Assembly (NCBI RefSeq): GCF_001541095.1
Contig: NZ_LMXH01000001.1
Location: 1,376,048-1,440,047, forward strand
DNA from: Paenibacillus sp. FJAT-26967
GTDB lineage: Bacteria; Bacillota; Bacilli; Paenibacillales; NBRC-103111
Direction: 5' to 3'
Length of the DNA stretch: 64,000 bases
The stretch's first letter is position 1. Every line of letters begins with the position of its first letter. A model generated the notes under the pieces. It ran no database searches. It was not told where the DNA came from and saw only the letters and a program-made list of their open reading frames with translations. Positions 53,229 through 63,291 of this stretch are shown here, piece after piece. Position numbers and translations under genes: made by a program.

Positions 53229-55181
53229 ATGCGAGTATCGAGCTTTACAGTGCGGCGGCGTTTGTTCGCCGCATTGATTTTAGGAACGGTCTTATTCGTC
53301 GCTCTGATTATCCGCCTGGGGTATGTACAGCTTTGGCTGGGACCGGGTTTGTCGGCCAAGGCGGAAGACTCCTGGCGGCGGGAAATTCCTTTCGCGGCGA
53401 ACCGCGGTGAGATTTGGGACCGCAACGGAGAGAAACTGGCGTACAATATCAGCACGCCGTCGATTATGGCAATCCCTGTGCAGCTCCAAGACCCTAAGGC
53501 AACCGCCGCTAAACTTGCGGAAGTTTTGCAGGCGCCGGAGGAAACCATTTTTAAACAAATTTCCAAGCGTGCCCGGATCAATGAAATCAAACCCGCGGGG
53601 CGTAAGCTGACCTTGGAAAAAGCACAGGAGGTCAAGGCGCTTAATCTGCCCGGAATCGTGGTTGCAGGCGATAACCGCCGCTATTACCCGATGGGGAACC
53701 TGGCCGCTCATATTCTTGGTTTTACGGGGACCTACAACCAGGGATTGACGGGTGTGGAAAGCAAATATGACAAGTTGTTGACGGGTTTGAAAGGAAATAT
53801 CTCCTATTTGGCAGATGCGGCTAACCGCAAAATGCCGGGTTCCTCCGAACAGTATACGGGACCGAAGGATGGGCTGAACCTCCAATTGACCATTGACCAG
53901 CATTTGCAATCCGTCCTGGAGCGTGAGCTGGATCAGGCGATGGTCAAATACCAGCCTAAGCATGCAATCGCCATTATGATGGATCCGACCAATGGCGAAA
54001 TACTGGCGATGGGGAGCCGTCCGTCTTACGATCCGGGCAATTTCAGCGAATACCCGGTGGAAACCTATAATCGTAATCTTCCGATCTGGATGACGTACGA
54101 GCCTGGATCCACTTTTAAAATTATTACGCTGGCGGCGGCTCTTCAAGAGAAGAAAGTGGATCTCAAGAATGAGCGCTTCCATGATCCCGGCGCGATTGAA
54201 GTGGGGGGAGCCAGGCTCCGCTGCTGGAAGAGGGGCGGACACGGCAGTGAAACTTTCCTCCAGGTCGTAGAAAACTCTTGCAACCCGGGTTTTGTCGTGC
54301 TTGGTCAAAGGCTTGGCAAAGACATGCTGTTTGATTATATCAAGAGATTCGGATTCGGCCGCAAAACGGGAATTGATCTAGGCGGGGAAGAGAACGGGAT
54401 CATGTTTAAACCGTCTCAGGTCGGTCCTGTCGAGCTTGCCACGACGGCCTTCGGTCAAGGTGTATCCGTAACCCCGATTCAGCAAATTACGGCTGTTTCG
54501 GCAGCTATTAACGGGGGTAAATTATTCAAGCCGCATGTCGCTAAGTCCTGGATAGAGCCGGAAACAGGCCGTGTCATTGAGACGGTTAAGCCGGAACTGG
54601 TGGACACGGTAATTTCGGAGGATACATCCAGACAGGTTCGGGAGGCGCTGGAGAGCGTTGTCGCCAAAGGAACCGGGGGCAATGCTTTTATCGACGGGTA
54701 CCGGGTAGGCGGCAAAACGGGAACTGCCCAGAAGGTCGTGAACGGCCGTTATTCTCCAAACGAACATATCGTGTCTTTTGTCGGATTCGCACCGGCGGAT
54801 AATCCGCGTGTCGTTGTTTATGCGGCTGTGGATGACCCCCAAGGCATTCAGTTCGGCGGACTGATCGCAGCTCCGCTGGTCAAAAACATCATGCAGGATG
54901 CGCTTCGCTATATGAAGGTGGAGCCGGATAAGAATCAGCTCAGCAAGAAATACAAGCTGGGGGAAACACCGGTTATAGAAGTGCCCAATTTGGTCGGCGC
55001 GACGGTACAGGATATTTACGAAGACCTTAATTCCGATTTTCTTCTGGCGAAATCAGGTGAGGGCAATACCGTAATTAGCCAGGCCCCGAAGCCCGGTACT
55101 AGAGTAGACCGGGGTTCAACAATTCGTGTATACTTATCTAATCCGCCGCAAGGCGCTACGGACAAAAAAGAGGGGCGCTGA
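53229..55181 (+). CDS. spoVD: Stage V sporulation protein D (spore cortex transpeptidase)
   Basis: 650 aa class B PBP needed for spore cortex. S294 in PGSTFKII, SCN at 350-352, K496 in KTGT; one C-terminal PASTA domain. C332 (LRCWKRGG) and C351 within SCN have exactly the positions of the B. subtilis SpoVD cysteines whose disulfide is broken by StoA, which separates it from vegetative PBPs. ATG 53229 is placed by GGGGAGCG; an in-frame TTG at 53205 has none. Lies directly after pbpB and before murE. Confidence 0.95.
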   Translation: MRVSSFTVRRRLFAALILGTVLFVALIIRLGYVQLWLGPGLSAKAEDSWRREIPFAANRGEIWDRNGEKLAYNISTPSIMAIPVQLQDPKATAAKLAEVLQAPEETIFKQISKRARINEIKPAGRKLTLEKAQEVKALNLPGIVVAGDNRRYYPMGNLAAHILGFTGTYNQGLTGVESKYDKLLTGLKGNISYLADAANRKMPGSSEQYTGPKDGLNLQLTIDQHLQSVLERELDQAMVKYQPKHAIAIMMDPTNGEILAMGSRPSYDPGNFSEYPVETYNRNLPIWMTYEPGSTFKIITLAAALQEKKVDLKNERFHDPGAIEVGGARLRCWKRGGHGSETFLQVVENSCNPGFVVLGQRLGKDMLFDYIKRFGFGRKTGIDLGGEENGIMFKPSQVGPVELATTAFGQGVSVTPIQQITAVSAAINGGKLFKPHVAKSWIEPETGRVIETVKPELVDTVISEDTSRQVREALESVVAKGTGGNAFIDGYRVGGKTGTAQKVVNGRYSPNEHIVSFVGFAPADNPRVVVYAAVDDPQGIQFGGLIAAPLVKNIMQDALRYMKVEPDKNQLSKKYKLGETPVIEVPNLVGATVQDIYEDLNSDFLLAKSGEGNTVISQAPKPGTRVDRGSTIRVYLSNPPQGATDKKEGR

Positions 55182-55287
55182 TTGTTTCGGCGCTTCTTTC
55201 TTGTCAGACTTTTGTCCATACTGGTACTAATCAAATACCGGCAATTCAAAATTAACTTTTTCGTGCAAATGGTGGGGGCGATAGAAC

Positions 55288-56775
55288 ATGCAGCTGAAAG
55301 AACTGGCTTCTCAGCTTTTGATTTGCAAGCTCGTAGGGGATGAAACAACCGAGATTACCGGAATCGCAACCGATTCTCGTCAAGTGCATACGGGAGATTT
55401 ATTCGTATGTGTACCCGGATTCGTATCCGACGGACATGATTACGCTTCTGTCGCGATCGGGAATGGAGCGGCGGCTCTGGTCACCGAACGAAGACTTGAT
55501 CTTGATATCCCTCAGATTATCGTAAGTGATTCAAGACATGCAATGGCGGTATTCTCCGCGCACGTATATCAATATCCGAGCCGGAATATGAAAGTAATCG
55601 GAATAACCGGAACGAACGGCAAGACAACGACAAGTTACCTGGTGGAGCACATTTTACGCGATCAGGGGTACCGGACAGGTTTGATGGGGACGATTTCCGC
55701 TAGAGTAGGATCTCAGATTATTCCGATGGAAAGAACCACGATGGAGGCTTCCGCTCTGCAAGATACATTCCGCCGTATGGCAGATGAAGGCACGGATTAT
55801 TGTATTATGGAAGTTTCGTCGCATGCCCTGGATTTGGGACGGGTCAAAGGAATCCGGTTCCGTTCTGGAGTTTTTACAAATTTATCTCAAGACCATCTTG
55901 ATTATCATGAGACGATGGATAAATATGAAGCGGCCAAAGGACTCTTGTTCTCTCGGCTCGGCAACGAATTCTCACCCCTGCCTGAGTATAAGCAGTATGC
56001 TATTCTGAACGGGGATGATCCGGCTTCTGAGCGTCTAGCCCGATTAACCGCTGCTGAAGTGATTACATACGGAGTCAAGCAGGAATGCGCCGTTAAGGCC
56101 AGTCATGTGAAAATTACCGCCAAAGGTACTGAATTCGAGGTGGAATCATTTGCAGGCACCATGCCGATGCGGATGAACCTTGTTGGTCTGTTTAATGTGT
56201 ATAACGCTCTTGCTGCGGTTTCGGTATGCTTAGCGGAAGGACTTACATTGACTCAAGTGCGTGATAGCCTGGCAAGCATGCCGGGCGTCGACGGCCGGAT
56301 GGAAGTGGTGGACGAAGGCCAGGACTTTCTGGTATTGGTTGACTACGCGCATACGCCGGACGGTCTGAGCAACGCGCTGGAATCCATACGTGAATTTGCG
56401 GCGGGCCGGGTCAGATGTGTGTTCGGCTGCGGCGGTGACCGTGATCGGACTAAACGTCCTTTGATGGGCCGGGTAGCTGCTGCTCTGAGTAATGACTTGT
56501 ATGTTACTTCGGATAATCCGAGGACAGAAGAGCCGGAAGCGATTCTGCATGATATCGTACCGGGAATTGAGGAAGCCGGACTTTCGAGAGAACAGTATCG
56601 GCTTGTAACCGAACGGCGCGAAGCGATTCAAAAGGCTATTGAAGAGGCAGGCCCTGACGATGTAGTATTGATAGCGGGAAAAGGACATGAAACCTACCAG
56701 GACATCGGAGGGGTCAAACATGACTTTGATGATCGTCTTGTTGCGCGCGCCGCATTAAGGAGCCTGAAGAGATGA
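55288..56775 (+). CDS. murE: UDP-MurNAc-L-Ala-D-Glu:meso-diaminopimelate ligase MurE
   Basis: 495 aa. Adds meso-DAP in cytoplasmic peptidoglycan precursor synthesis. P-loop GTNGKTT at about 108-114, ligase motifs YCIMEVSSHALDLGR and DYAHTPDGL, and DNPR at 409-412, the meso-DAP specificity signature (lysine-adding enzymes differ). ATGA overlap with murF. Confidence 0.97.
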   Translation: MQLKELASQLLICKLVGDETTEITGIATDSRQVHTGDLFVCVPGFVSDGHDYASVAIGNGAAALVTERRLDLDIPQIIVSDSRHAMAVFSAHVYQYPSRNMKVIGITGTNGKTTTSYLVEHILRDQGYRTGLMGTISARVGSQIIPMERTTMEASALQDTFRRMADEGTDYCIMEVSSHALDLGRVKGIRFRSGVFTNLSQDHLDYHETMDKYEAAKGLLFSRLGNEFSPLPEYKQYAILNGDDPASERLARLTAAEVITYGVKQECAVKASHVKITAKGTEFEVESFAGTMPMRMNLVGLFNVYNALAAVSVCLAEGLTLTQVRDSLASMPGVDGRMEVVDEGQDFLVLVDYAHTPDGLSNALESIREFAAGRVRCVFGCGGDRDRTKRPLMGRVAAALSNDLYVTSDNPRTEEPEAILHDIVPGIEEAGLSREQYRLVTERREAIQKAIEEAGPDDVVLIAGKGHETYQDIGGVKHDFDDRLVARAALRSLKR

Positions 56776-58193
56776 AACGACTTACTTTGAATGAGATCGC
56801 TCGGATGTCCGGCGCCGAACTGGTCCTCCCGGCTTCCTCTACAGACGGGGATAGGGTCTTCATTGATTCTGTATCCACCGACACAAGAACGATAACTTCC
56901 GGAAGCTTGTTCGTCCCTCTCGTCGGGGAACGCTTTGACGGCCATGCATTTGCCGCCGAAGCAGCCGCCCGGGGAGCTTCCGCCATACTATGGCAGAGAA
57001 ACCGTCCGGAGCGGCCGGAAGGAATGCCGCTGCTGCTGGTCGAAGATACTTTGCAGGGGCTGCAAAAACTCGCCCACGGGTATCGCCAGTCCCTGCCTGT
57101 CCGGATCATCGGAATTACAGGCAGCAACGGTAAAACAACAACAAAGGATATGATTGGCTCTGTACTGGGAACCGCCTTCAGCGTCCATAAGACCAAAGGG
57201 AATCTGAACAACCATATCGGCTTGCCTCTGACGCTGCTGCAGCTCGAGGAAGATACGCAGGTAGCGGTCGTTGAGATGGGAATGAGCGGCCGTGGAGAGA
57301 TTGAGCTGCTCTCCGAAATTGCCGATCCCGATGTGGCTGTCGTGACCATGATCGGGGATGCCCACCTGCTACAGCTTGGCTCAAGAGAAGAAATTGCGAG
57401 GGCCAAGACTGAAATTCTTAGCGGTCTGGCTGATGGGGGCACATTTATTTATCACGGGGATGAGCCTCTTATCCCGCTGGTGCTTCCGGAGATGAAGCAG
57501 CCGGGCAGTATGACACAAATTCGATTTGGACGAAGTCAGACCAATGATCTCTTTCCGGTCAGCATCCGTATGGACGAGGAAGGGACTCATTTTACGGTCA
57601 GCACGCCTCAGAGTTCGGAAGCCGATTCCGATGGCGAGAACTATTACATTCCGCTGCTGGGCGAGCATAACGTTGATAATGCGCTTGCGGCAATCCTGGT
57701 AGGGCGTACGCTCGGCGTGTCCGAAGGCGATATTAGACGCGGACTTGCAGGACTCCAGATGACGGGGATGCGAATCGAGAAGACAATATCCCCTTCTGAG
57801 GTTACGGTACTCAACGATGCGTACAATGCTTCTCCGAGCTCGATGAGAGCGGCAATCCGTCTGGTCGAACAGCTTGAAGGCTACTCGAGCAAGTACGTTG
57901 TACTCGGGGATATGTTGGAGCTGGGCGAGCAGGAGCAGGAATATCACCGTCAGATCGGGGCCTTGCTCTCACCCGATTCGCTTGCCGGTGTATACGCCTA
58001 CGGACCGTTAGGCCGGTTTATCGCAGAGTCGGCAGCTTTACGATTCGGTTCGGATCGCTCTCGCTGGTATGAGGACAAAGCAGCTTTGACGGCGGAGCTG
58101 GCGGCTCAAGTGAAGCCCGGAGACCTCGTCCTTGTCAAGGCCTCTCGCGGTATGAGGCTCGAAGAAGTCGCAGACGCTCTGTTGGCCCAGTAG
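56772..58193 (+). CDS. murF: UDP-MurNAc-tripeptide:D-Ala-D-Ala ligase MurF
   Basis: 473 aa. ATP loop GSNGKTT from residue 117, VVEMGMSGRGEIELLSEIADP, LNDAYNASPSSMRAAI and LGDMLELGE. Completes the UDP-MurNAc-pentapeptide that MraY uses. A gap of about 190 nt without clear signals follows before mraY. Confidence 0.97.
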   Translation: MKRLTLNEIARMSGAELVLPASSTDGDRVFIDSVSTDTRTITSGSLFVPLVGERFDGHAFAAEAAARGASAILWQRNRPERPEGMPLLLVEDTLQGLQKLAHGYRQSLPVRIIGITGSNGKTTTKDMIGSVLGTAFSVHKTKGNLNNHIGLPLTLLQLEEDTQVAVVEMGMSGRGEIELLSEIADPDVAVVTMIGDAHLLQLGSREEIARAKTEILSGLADGGTFIYHGDEPLIPLVLPEMKQPGSMTQIRFGRSQTNDLFPVSIRMDEEGTHFTVSTPQSSEADSDGENYYIPLLGEHNVDNALAAILVGRTLGVSEGDIRRGLAGLQMTGMRIEKTISPSEVTVLNDAYNASPSSMRAAIRLVEQLEGYSSKYVVLGDMLELGEQEQEYHRQIGALLSPDSLAGVYAYGPLGRFIAESAALRFGSDRSRWYEDKAALTAELAAQVKPGDLVLVKASRGMRLEEVADALLAQ

Positions 58194-58383
58194 CGCACGG
58201 GTCATAAATATTGGGCGGCAAGCTAAGCAACAAATGAACGTCGGTCGGCGTTAAAGAAACGTAAGATTAAACTCATTTAAGACCATGCACTGCAGAGCGG
58301 TTGATATATGAACAGCCGTTCTTGTTCGATAAACGCTTGATAGCAGCTTTCCCGCAGGAGAGCTTTGTAGGAGGATAGAAATC

Positions 58384-59346
58384 GTGGAGTTAAAAGTGAT
58401 CTTATTCACGATGGGAGTAGCATTTCTGCTTGCTCTCATCTCGGGCCCGCTGTTCATTCCTCTTCTCAGAAGACTGAAATTCGGACAGCAAATCCGCACG
58501 GAAGGGCCGCAAAGCCATCAAAAAAAGCAAGGAACACCTACCATGGGCGGTATTATCATTCTGATTGCGCTGACTATTGCGGCTCTTCGCTTCTCGGACA
58601 GTAACACCGAGCTGTGGATTTTGCTGATCGCTTCCCTGGGATATGGGCTTGTCGGTTTTCTCGATGATTATATTAAAATCGCATTTAAACGGTCGTTAGG
58701 TCTTAACGCTAAGCAGAAGCTGATCGGGCAGCTGGTCGTTTCGGCTGTTATCTGTGTGCTTCTGGTTACATCCGGACACAGTACGGAACTTTTTGTACCC
58801 GGATTTGATGTTTCGTTCGATACCGGGTGGCTGTACTTCCCTTTGATGACCATTCTTATGCTGGGCGCTTCGAATGCTGTCAACTTTACCGACGGACTTG
58901 ACGGTCTGCTCGCCGGTACAAGCGCGATTGCTTTCGGCGCATTTACCATTATCGCAATGAACAATACCCAGCCGGAAGCCGCAATTTTTTCTGCAGCTAT
59001 GGTTGGAGCGGTACTTGGCTTTCTTGTATTTAACGCGCATCCCGCCAAAGTATTTATGGGAGATGCGGGTTCTCTGGGAATCGGAGGCGGTCTGGTTGCT
59101 GTTGCGATTCTGACCAAAGCCGAACTCTTACTTGCCATTATCGGCGGTGTGTTCCTGATTGAAATTTTATCGGTCGTCATTCAAGTTATTTCTTTTAAAA
59201 CCACAGGCAAACGTATCTTCCGCATGAGCCCGATTCACCATCACTTTGAGCTTGTGGGATGGTCGGAATGGCGGGTTGTAACAACATTTTGGGCGACGGG
59301 TCTTGTTTTGGCGGCAGTGGGACTTTATATGAATGAGGTGTTATAG
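58384..59346 (+). CDS. mraY: Phospho-MurNAc-pentapeptide translocase MraY
   Basis: 320 aa with about ten membrane helices. Forms lipid I on undecaprenyl phosphate. D94-D95 (GFLDDYIKI), [12 protein letters not shown] and [11 protein letters not shown] are the catalytic aspartate motifs; HHHFELVGW is near the end. GTG 58384 follows TAGGAGGATAG. Confidence 0.97.
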   Translation: MELKVILFTMGVAFLLALISGPLFIPLLRRLKFGQQIRTEGPQSHQKKQGTPTMGGIIILIALTIAALRFSDSNTELWILLIASLGYGLVGFLDDYIKIAFKRSLGLNAKQKLIGQLVVSAVICVLLVTSGHSTELFVPGFDVSFDTGWLYFPLMTILMLGASNAVNFTDGLDGLLAGTSAIAFGAFTIIAMNNTQPEAAIFSAAMVGAVLGFLVFNAHPAKVFMGDAGSLGIGGGLVAVAILTKAELLLAIIGGVFLIEILSVVIQVISFKTTGKRIFRMSPIHHHFELVGWSEWRVVTTFWATGLVLAAVGLYMNEVL

Positions 59347-59348
59347 CA

Positions 59349-60737
59349 ATGAAGCATCCGAGCGAGTACCGGGGAAAGAAAGTGGTCGTACTCGGCCTGG
59401 CGCGCAGCGGGGTCGCAGCGGCCAAATTTTTTCATGAGATTGGGGCGCAAGTCATAGTTAATGACCGCAAATCGCGTGAAACGAGTCCTGAGGCTGACGA
59501 ACTGGAGGCCTTGGGAATTTCTGTTGTTTGCGGGGGGCATCCGCCTGACCTGATCAGCGGGGACACTGTACTGGTGGTCAAAAACCCGGGCATCCCGTAC
59601 ACGGCGCCTCCCATTGTCCAAGCTGTGGAACAGGGAGTCGAAGTCGTTACGGAGGTGGAGGTTGCTTACCGGATTTGTAAAGCGCCGATTATCGGAATTA
59701 CGGGAAGCAACGGAAAAACAACGACGACCACGCTCGTCGGCCTTATCCTGGAAGAAGACAAGCTTCAGCCTATTGTGGCAGGCAATATCGGGCGGGCTTT
59801 GACCGAGGCTGCTGCAGAGGCTTCGCCCGATCATTGGATGGTCGTCGAACTGAGCAGTTTTCAACTCAAGGGTACACATGAATTCCGCCCGGCCATCGCT
59901 GCTCTGCTCAATGTGTATGAGACTCATCTGGACTACCATGGTTCGATGGAAGATTACACGGCTTCGAAAGCCAAGCTGTTTGCCAATCAGACGCAGGAAG
60001 ATATGGCCGTTCTTAATGCCGATGATCCAGTCTGCCAGAGTCTTGTCCATACAAGCCAGGCGCAGGTGATGCTGTTCTCCAGGCGGAAAGTGCTGGACCA
60101 CGGTGTCTATCTGTCAGAAGACGGGGTTCTAACTTATCGGGATAAGGACGGAAACGTCCAGCCGATCTTGCCTGCCAAAGAGCTGGGTATTCGGGGCAGT
60201 CACAATATCGAGAATGCAATGGCTGCAGCGGCGATTGCTTTAAGTGCAGGTGCAACGACAGGGGCGATCGCCAAAGTGTTGAAAGAGTTTCACGGCGTGG
60301 AACATCGCCTGGAATTTGTTTCCGAGCATAACGGTGTCTCCTTCTATAATGATTCCAAGGCCACCAATCCGGCAGCGACGACGAAATCGGTTGAAGCTTT
60401 CGATAAGAAGATTATTCTTATTGCGGGCGGGCTCGACCGGGGATCGGATTATTCGGAGCTTTTGCCTCTCCTGAAATCCCGTGTGAAGGCAATTGTTACG
60501 CTCGGCGAGACAAGGGAGAAAATAAACCGTGTCGCCCGAGAAGCGGGGTTGAGCGGTGTAGAAACGGTCGATACTGCTAACAGTGCGGAAGCGATAAGCG
60601 AAGCCGTCCAGGCGGCAGTCAGGCTGGCAGGGGAAGATGACATTGTTCTTCTTTCTCCGGCCTGTGCCAGTTGGGACATGTTTCCTTCTTATGAAGAACG
60701 GGGACGCATGTTTAAGGAGTCCGTGCATAATCTTTAA
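59349..60737 (+). CDS. murD: UDP-MurNAc-L-alanine:D-glutamate ligase MurD
   Basis: 462 aa. Rossmann start VVVLGLARSGVAAAKFF, ATP loop GSNGKTT from residue 119, VVELSSFQL, NDSKATNPAATTKSV, and LLSPACASWDMF at the C-terminus. Its start is 2 nt after the mraY stop. Confidence 0.97.
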   Translation: MKHPSEYRGKKVVVLGLARSGVAAAKFFHEIGAQVIVNDRKSRETSPEADELEALGISVVCGGHPPDLISGDTVLVVKNPGIPYTAPPIVQAVEQGVEVVTEVEVAYRICKAPIIGITGSNGKTTTTTLVGLILEEDKLQPIVAGNIGRALTEAAAEASPDHWMVVELSSFQLKGTHEFRPAIAALLNVYETHLDYHGSMEDYTASKAKLFANQTQEDMAVLNADDPVCQSLVHTSQAQVMLFSRRKVLDHGVYLSEDGVLTYRDKDGNVQPILPAKELGIRGSHNIENAMAAAAIALSAGATTGAIAKVLKEFHGVEHRLEFVSEHNGVSFYNDSKATNPAATTKSVEAFDKKIILIAGGLDRGSDYSELLPLLKSRVKAIVTLGETREKINRVAREAGLSGVETVDTANSAEAISEAVQAAVRLAGEDDIVLLSPACASWDMFPSYEERGRMFKESVHNL

Positions 60738-60848
60738 GGAACGGGTAGTCAAGCCTTCTTCATCCGCGTCTTAGGAAGCGGTATCGTCAGTCACCCTGGA
60801 AGCAATGGTTTTAGACACCCGACATTCTTATTCGTAAGAGGTGTTCCT

Positions 60849-61946
60849 ATGGCTAAAGCGCGATCCGCTCCGGATGTATGGATTCTTGTATCTACCTTAC
60901 TTATTTTAACGATCGGCGTCATTATGGTTTACAGCGCCAGCGGTGTCATGGCTTTTCGCGAATACGGGGACTGGTTCTATTATCTGAAAAGACAGCTCTT
61001 GTTCGCCGTGCTGGGCATCACCGCCATGTTTTTCACGATGAATACCGACTATCTAATCTGGAAAAAGTACGCCAAAGTCGGCCTGCTGCTCTGTTTCGGC
61101 TTGCTGCTTATCGTATTGATTCCGGGTGTCGGAGTTGTTCGTGGCGGGGCGAGAAGCTGGCTCGGAATCGGATCTTTCGGTATTCAGCCCTCTGAGTTCA
61201 TGAAAATCGGCATGATTATTTTCCTGGCGAAACTTTTGTCCGACAGACAGTCTCAGATCACGTCTTTCACCAAAGGTCTGCTTCCCCCGCTCGGATTAGT
61301 GGGACTCGCATTCGGGCTTATTATGCTTCAGCCCGATCTGGGTACAGGAGCCGTTCTTGTAGGTGCCTCACTGCTTGTCATTTATACGGCCGGAGCGAGG
61401 ATTCTGCACTTGTCGTATCTGGGACTGGCAGGGCTTGCCGGCTTTGTGGGGCTGATTATTGCGGCTCCTTACCGGCTGCAGCGGATTACCGCTTTTATGG
61501 ACCCCTGGTCGGACCCGCAGGGTGCCGGCTATCAGGCGATTCAATCGCTGTATGCGATAGGACCGGGAGGCCTTGTCGGACTCGGCTTGGGGATGAGCAG
61601 ACAGAAATACAGCTATCTGCCTGAGCCTCAGACGGACTTTATTTTCTCTATTATTGCAGAAGAACTCGGTTTTATAGGAGGCTCTGCGGTCCTTCTTCTG
61701 TTCACTATACTGGTGTGGAGAGGGATGCGTACGGCTATAACCGCGCCTGATACGTTCGGCAGCCTGGTGGCCGTAGGTATTGTAGGCATGATAGCGGTCC
61801 AGGTCATTATTAACATCGGCGTTGTTATAGGGATGTTCCCGATTACCGGGATTACCTTGCCGCTTATAAGTGCGGGGGGATCTTCCCTCACGCTTATGCT
61901 GACGTCCATTGGCGTTCTGCTCAATATATCCCGCTACTCGAGGTGA
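60849..61946 (+). CDS. spoVE: SEDS family peptidoglycan polymerase SpoVE/FtsW
   Basis: 365 aa, about ten membrane helices. MVYSASGVMA near the start, WLGIGSFGIQPSEFMKIGMI, LGTGAVLVGASLLVIY, LPEPQTDFIFSIIAEELGF and GITLPLISAGGSS are SEDS signatures. Glycosyltransferase partner of a class B PBP. The slot between murD and murG is spoVE in B. subtilis; since SpoVD is present, SpoVE is the better name, but whether it also does the FtsW job cannot be decided from this window. Confidence 0.88.
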   Translation: MAKARSAPDVWILVSTLLILTIGVIMVYSASGVMAFREYGDWFYYLKRQLLFAVLGITAMFFTMNTDYLIWKKYAKVGLLLCFGLLLIVLIPGVGVVRGGARSWLGIGSFGIQPSEFMKIGMIIFLAKLLSDRQSQITSFTKGLLPPLGLVGLAFGLIMLQPDLGTGAVLVGASLLVIYTAGARILHLSYLGLAGLAGFVGLIIAAPYRLQRITAFMDPWSDPQGAGYQAIQSLYAIGPGGLVGLGLGMSRQKYSYLPEPQTDFIFSIIAEELGFIGGSAVLLLFTILVWRGMRTAITAPDTFGSLVAVGIVGMIAVQVIINIGVVIGMFPITGITLPLISAGGSSLTLMLTSIGVLLNISRYSR

Positions 61947-61951
61947 AACGC

Positions 61952-63070
61952 ATGCGAATCGTATTTAGCGGGGGAGGTACGGGAGGGCATGTATACCCGG
62001 CTCTGGCCATTGGTGAACAATGCCTTTCCGATCAGCCCCGTTCTGAATTTTTATATATAGGTACAAGTTCCGGCTTGGAGCGTGATATCGTTGCGCGCTC
62101 CGGGCTGAACATGCCTTTTGAAGCCGTTGAAATTACAGGATTTCGCCGTAAACTCGCTTCTCTGGATAATGTGAAGACAGTTGTGCGCTTTTTGCGTGGT
62201 GTTCAGCGTGCCAAAGGTATCTTGAAACAATACCGTCCAGACGCGGTTGTGGGCACGGGAGGCTACGTTTGCGGCCCTGTGCTGTTCGCTGCGGCCCGGC
62301 TCGGCATTCCGACACTCATTCATGAGCAGAATGCTCTTCCGGGCCTTACGAACCGCTTTCTGAGCCGCTACGTGGATACAGTAGCAGTAAGCTTCCGGGG
62401 GACTGAGGGGAAATTCCCCCATGCGGGGCGAGTTGTGTACACCGGTAATCCCCGAGCCACATCTATGGTCAAGGCGGACAAAACCAAAGGTCTGGCATCT
62501 CTGGGTCTGCCTCAGGATGCCCAGCTAGTCATTGTCGTCGGCGGCAGCCGGGGCGCCAAAGCCATTAACGAAGCGATGATCGAACTCGCTCCGCTGGTCA
62601 AGGGACTCCCCGGCACTCATTTCGTATTCGGGACAGGCCAGTCTTATTACGATTCGACCTCTGCCCGTATCGTGGAAGCTGCCGGAGCCCTGCCGGATAA
62701 TCTTCAGGTGCTCCCGTATATCCATAATATGCCGGAAGTTCTGGCAGCTTCCAAACTGATCGTGAACCGTGCAGGCGCATCCCTGATGGCCGAGATTACC
62801 GCCTTGGGCATTCCTTCGATCCTTATTCCGTCACCGAATGTGACAGACAATCATCAGGAGCATAATGCCCGCTCCCTTGCGGACGAAGGCGGTTCTGTCA
62901 TGCTGCTGGAGAAGGATTTGAGCGGCTCCGCGCTTTTCGATCAAATCAATAAAATCATGACCGATCCGCTGCGCTGGGAACACATGGCGAAGCAATCTGC
63001 CCGCATGGGTCAGCGCGATTCGGCTTCTCTGGTTGTTCAGGAGCTGAACAGGATCGTCCGTAAATCTTAA
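61952..63070 (+). CDS. murG: UDP-GlcNAc:lipid I GlcNAc transferase MurG
   Basis: 372 aa from ATG 61952, preceded by GAGGTG; an in-frame GTG at 61943 overlaps the spoVE stop and that site. GGGTGGH at residues 7-13, VGTGGYVCGPVLFAA, HEQNALPGLTNR and VNRAGASLMAEITALGIPSILIPSP are diagnostic. Makes lipid II on the inner leaflet. Confidence 0.97.
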   Translation: MRIVFSGGGTGGHVYPALAIGEQCLSDQPRSEFLYIGTSSGLERDIVARSGLNMPFEAVEITGFRRKLASLDNVKTVVRFLRGVQRAKGILKQYRPDAVVGTGGYVCGPVLFAAARLGIPTLIHEQNALPGLTNRFLSRYVDTVAVSFRGTEGKFPHAGRVVYTGNPRATSMVKADKTKGLASLGLPQDAQLVIVVGGSRGAKAINEAMIELAPLVKGLPGTHFVFGTGQSYYDSTSARIVEAAGALPDNLQVLPYIHNMPEVLAASKLIVNRAGASLMAEITALGIPSILIPSPNVTDNHQEHNARSLADEGGSVMLLEKDLSGSALFDQINKIMTDPLRWEHMAKQSARMGQRDSASLVVQELNRIVRKS

Positions 63071-63077
63071 AGGACCT

Positions 63078-63112
63078 GCCGTCTATGCGGTTTTGGCAAA
63101 CCGTATAGGCGA
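63078..63112 (+). terminator. Hairpin after murG
   Basis: GCCGTCTATGCGGTTT pairs with AAACCGTATAGGC around a 4-nt loop. No T run follows, so this is a weak terminator or a processing/stability stem within the cluster. Confidence 0.5.
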
Positions 63113-63291
63113 TTGTCACACTCTATCGACTTCTACATAAACTACACTATAACCGTGGCAGAAACCTAAGGCGAAGCCGTACCGGACCCGTTACGCTGTT
63201 ATTCATGTCGGATCCGGACCCGGCGCATCTGTATATTCAGAAGCCCGGCAAAGCTTCATCTCCCTTAAAGTTCTGTGAAGGAGGTTTTCCC

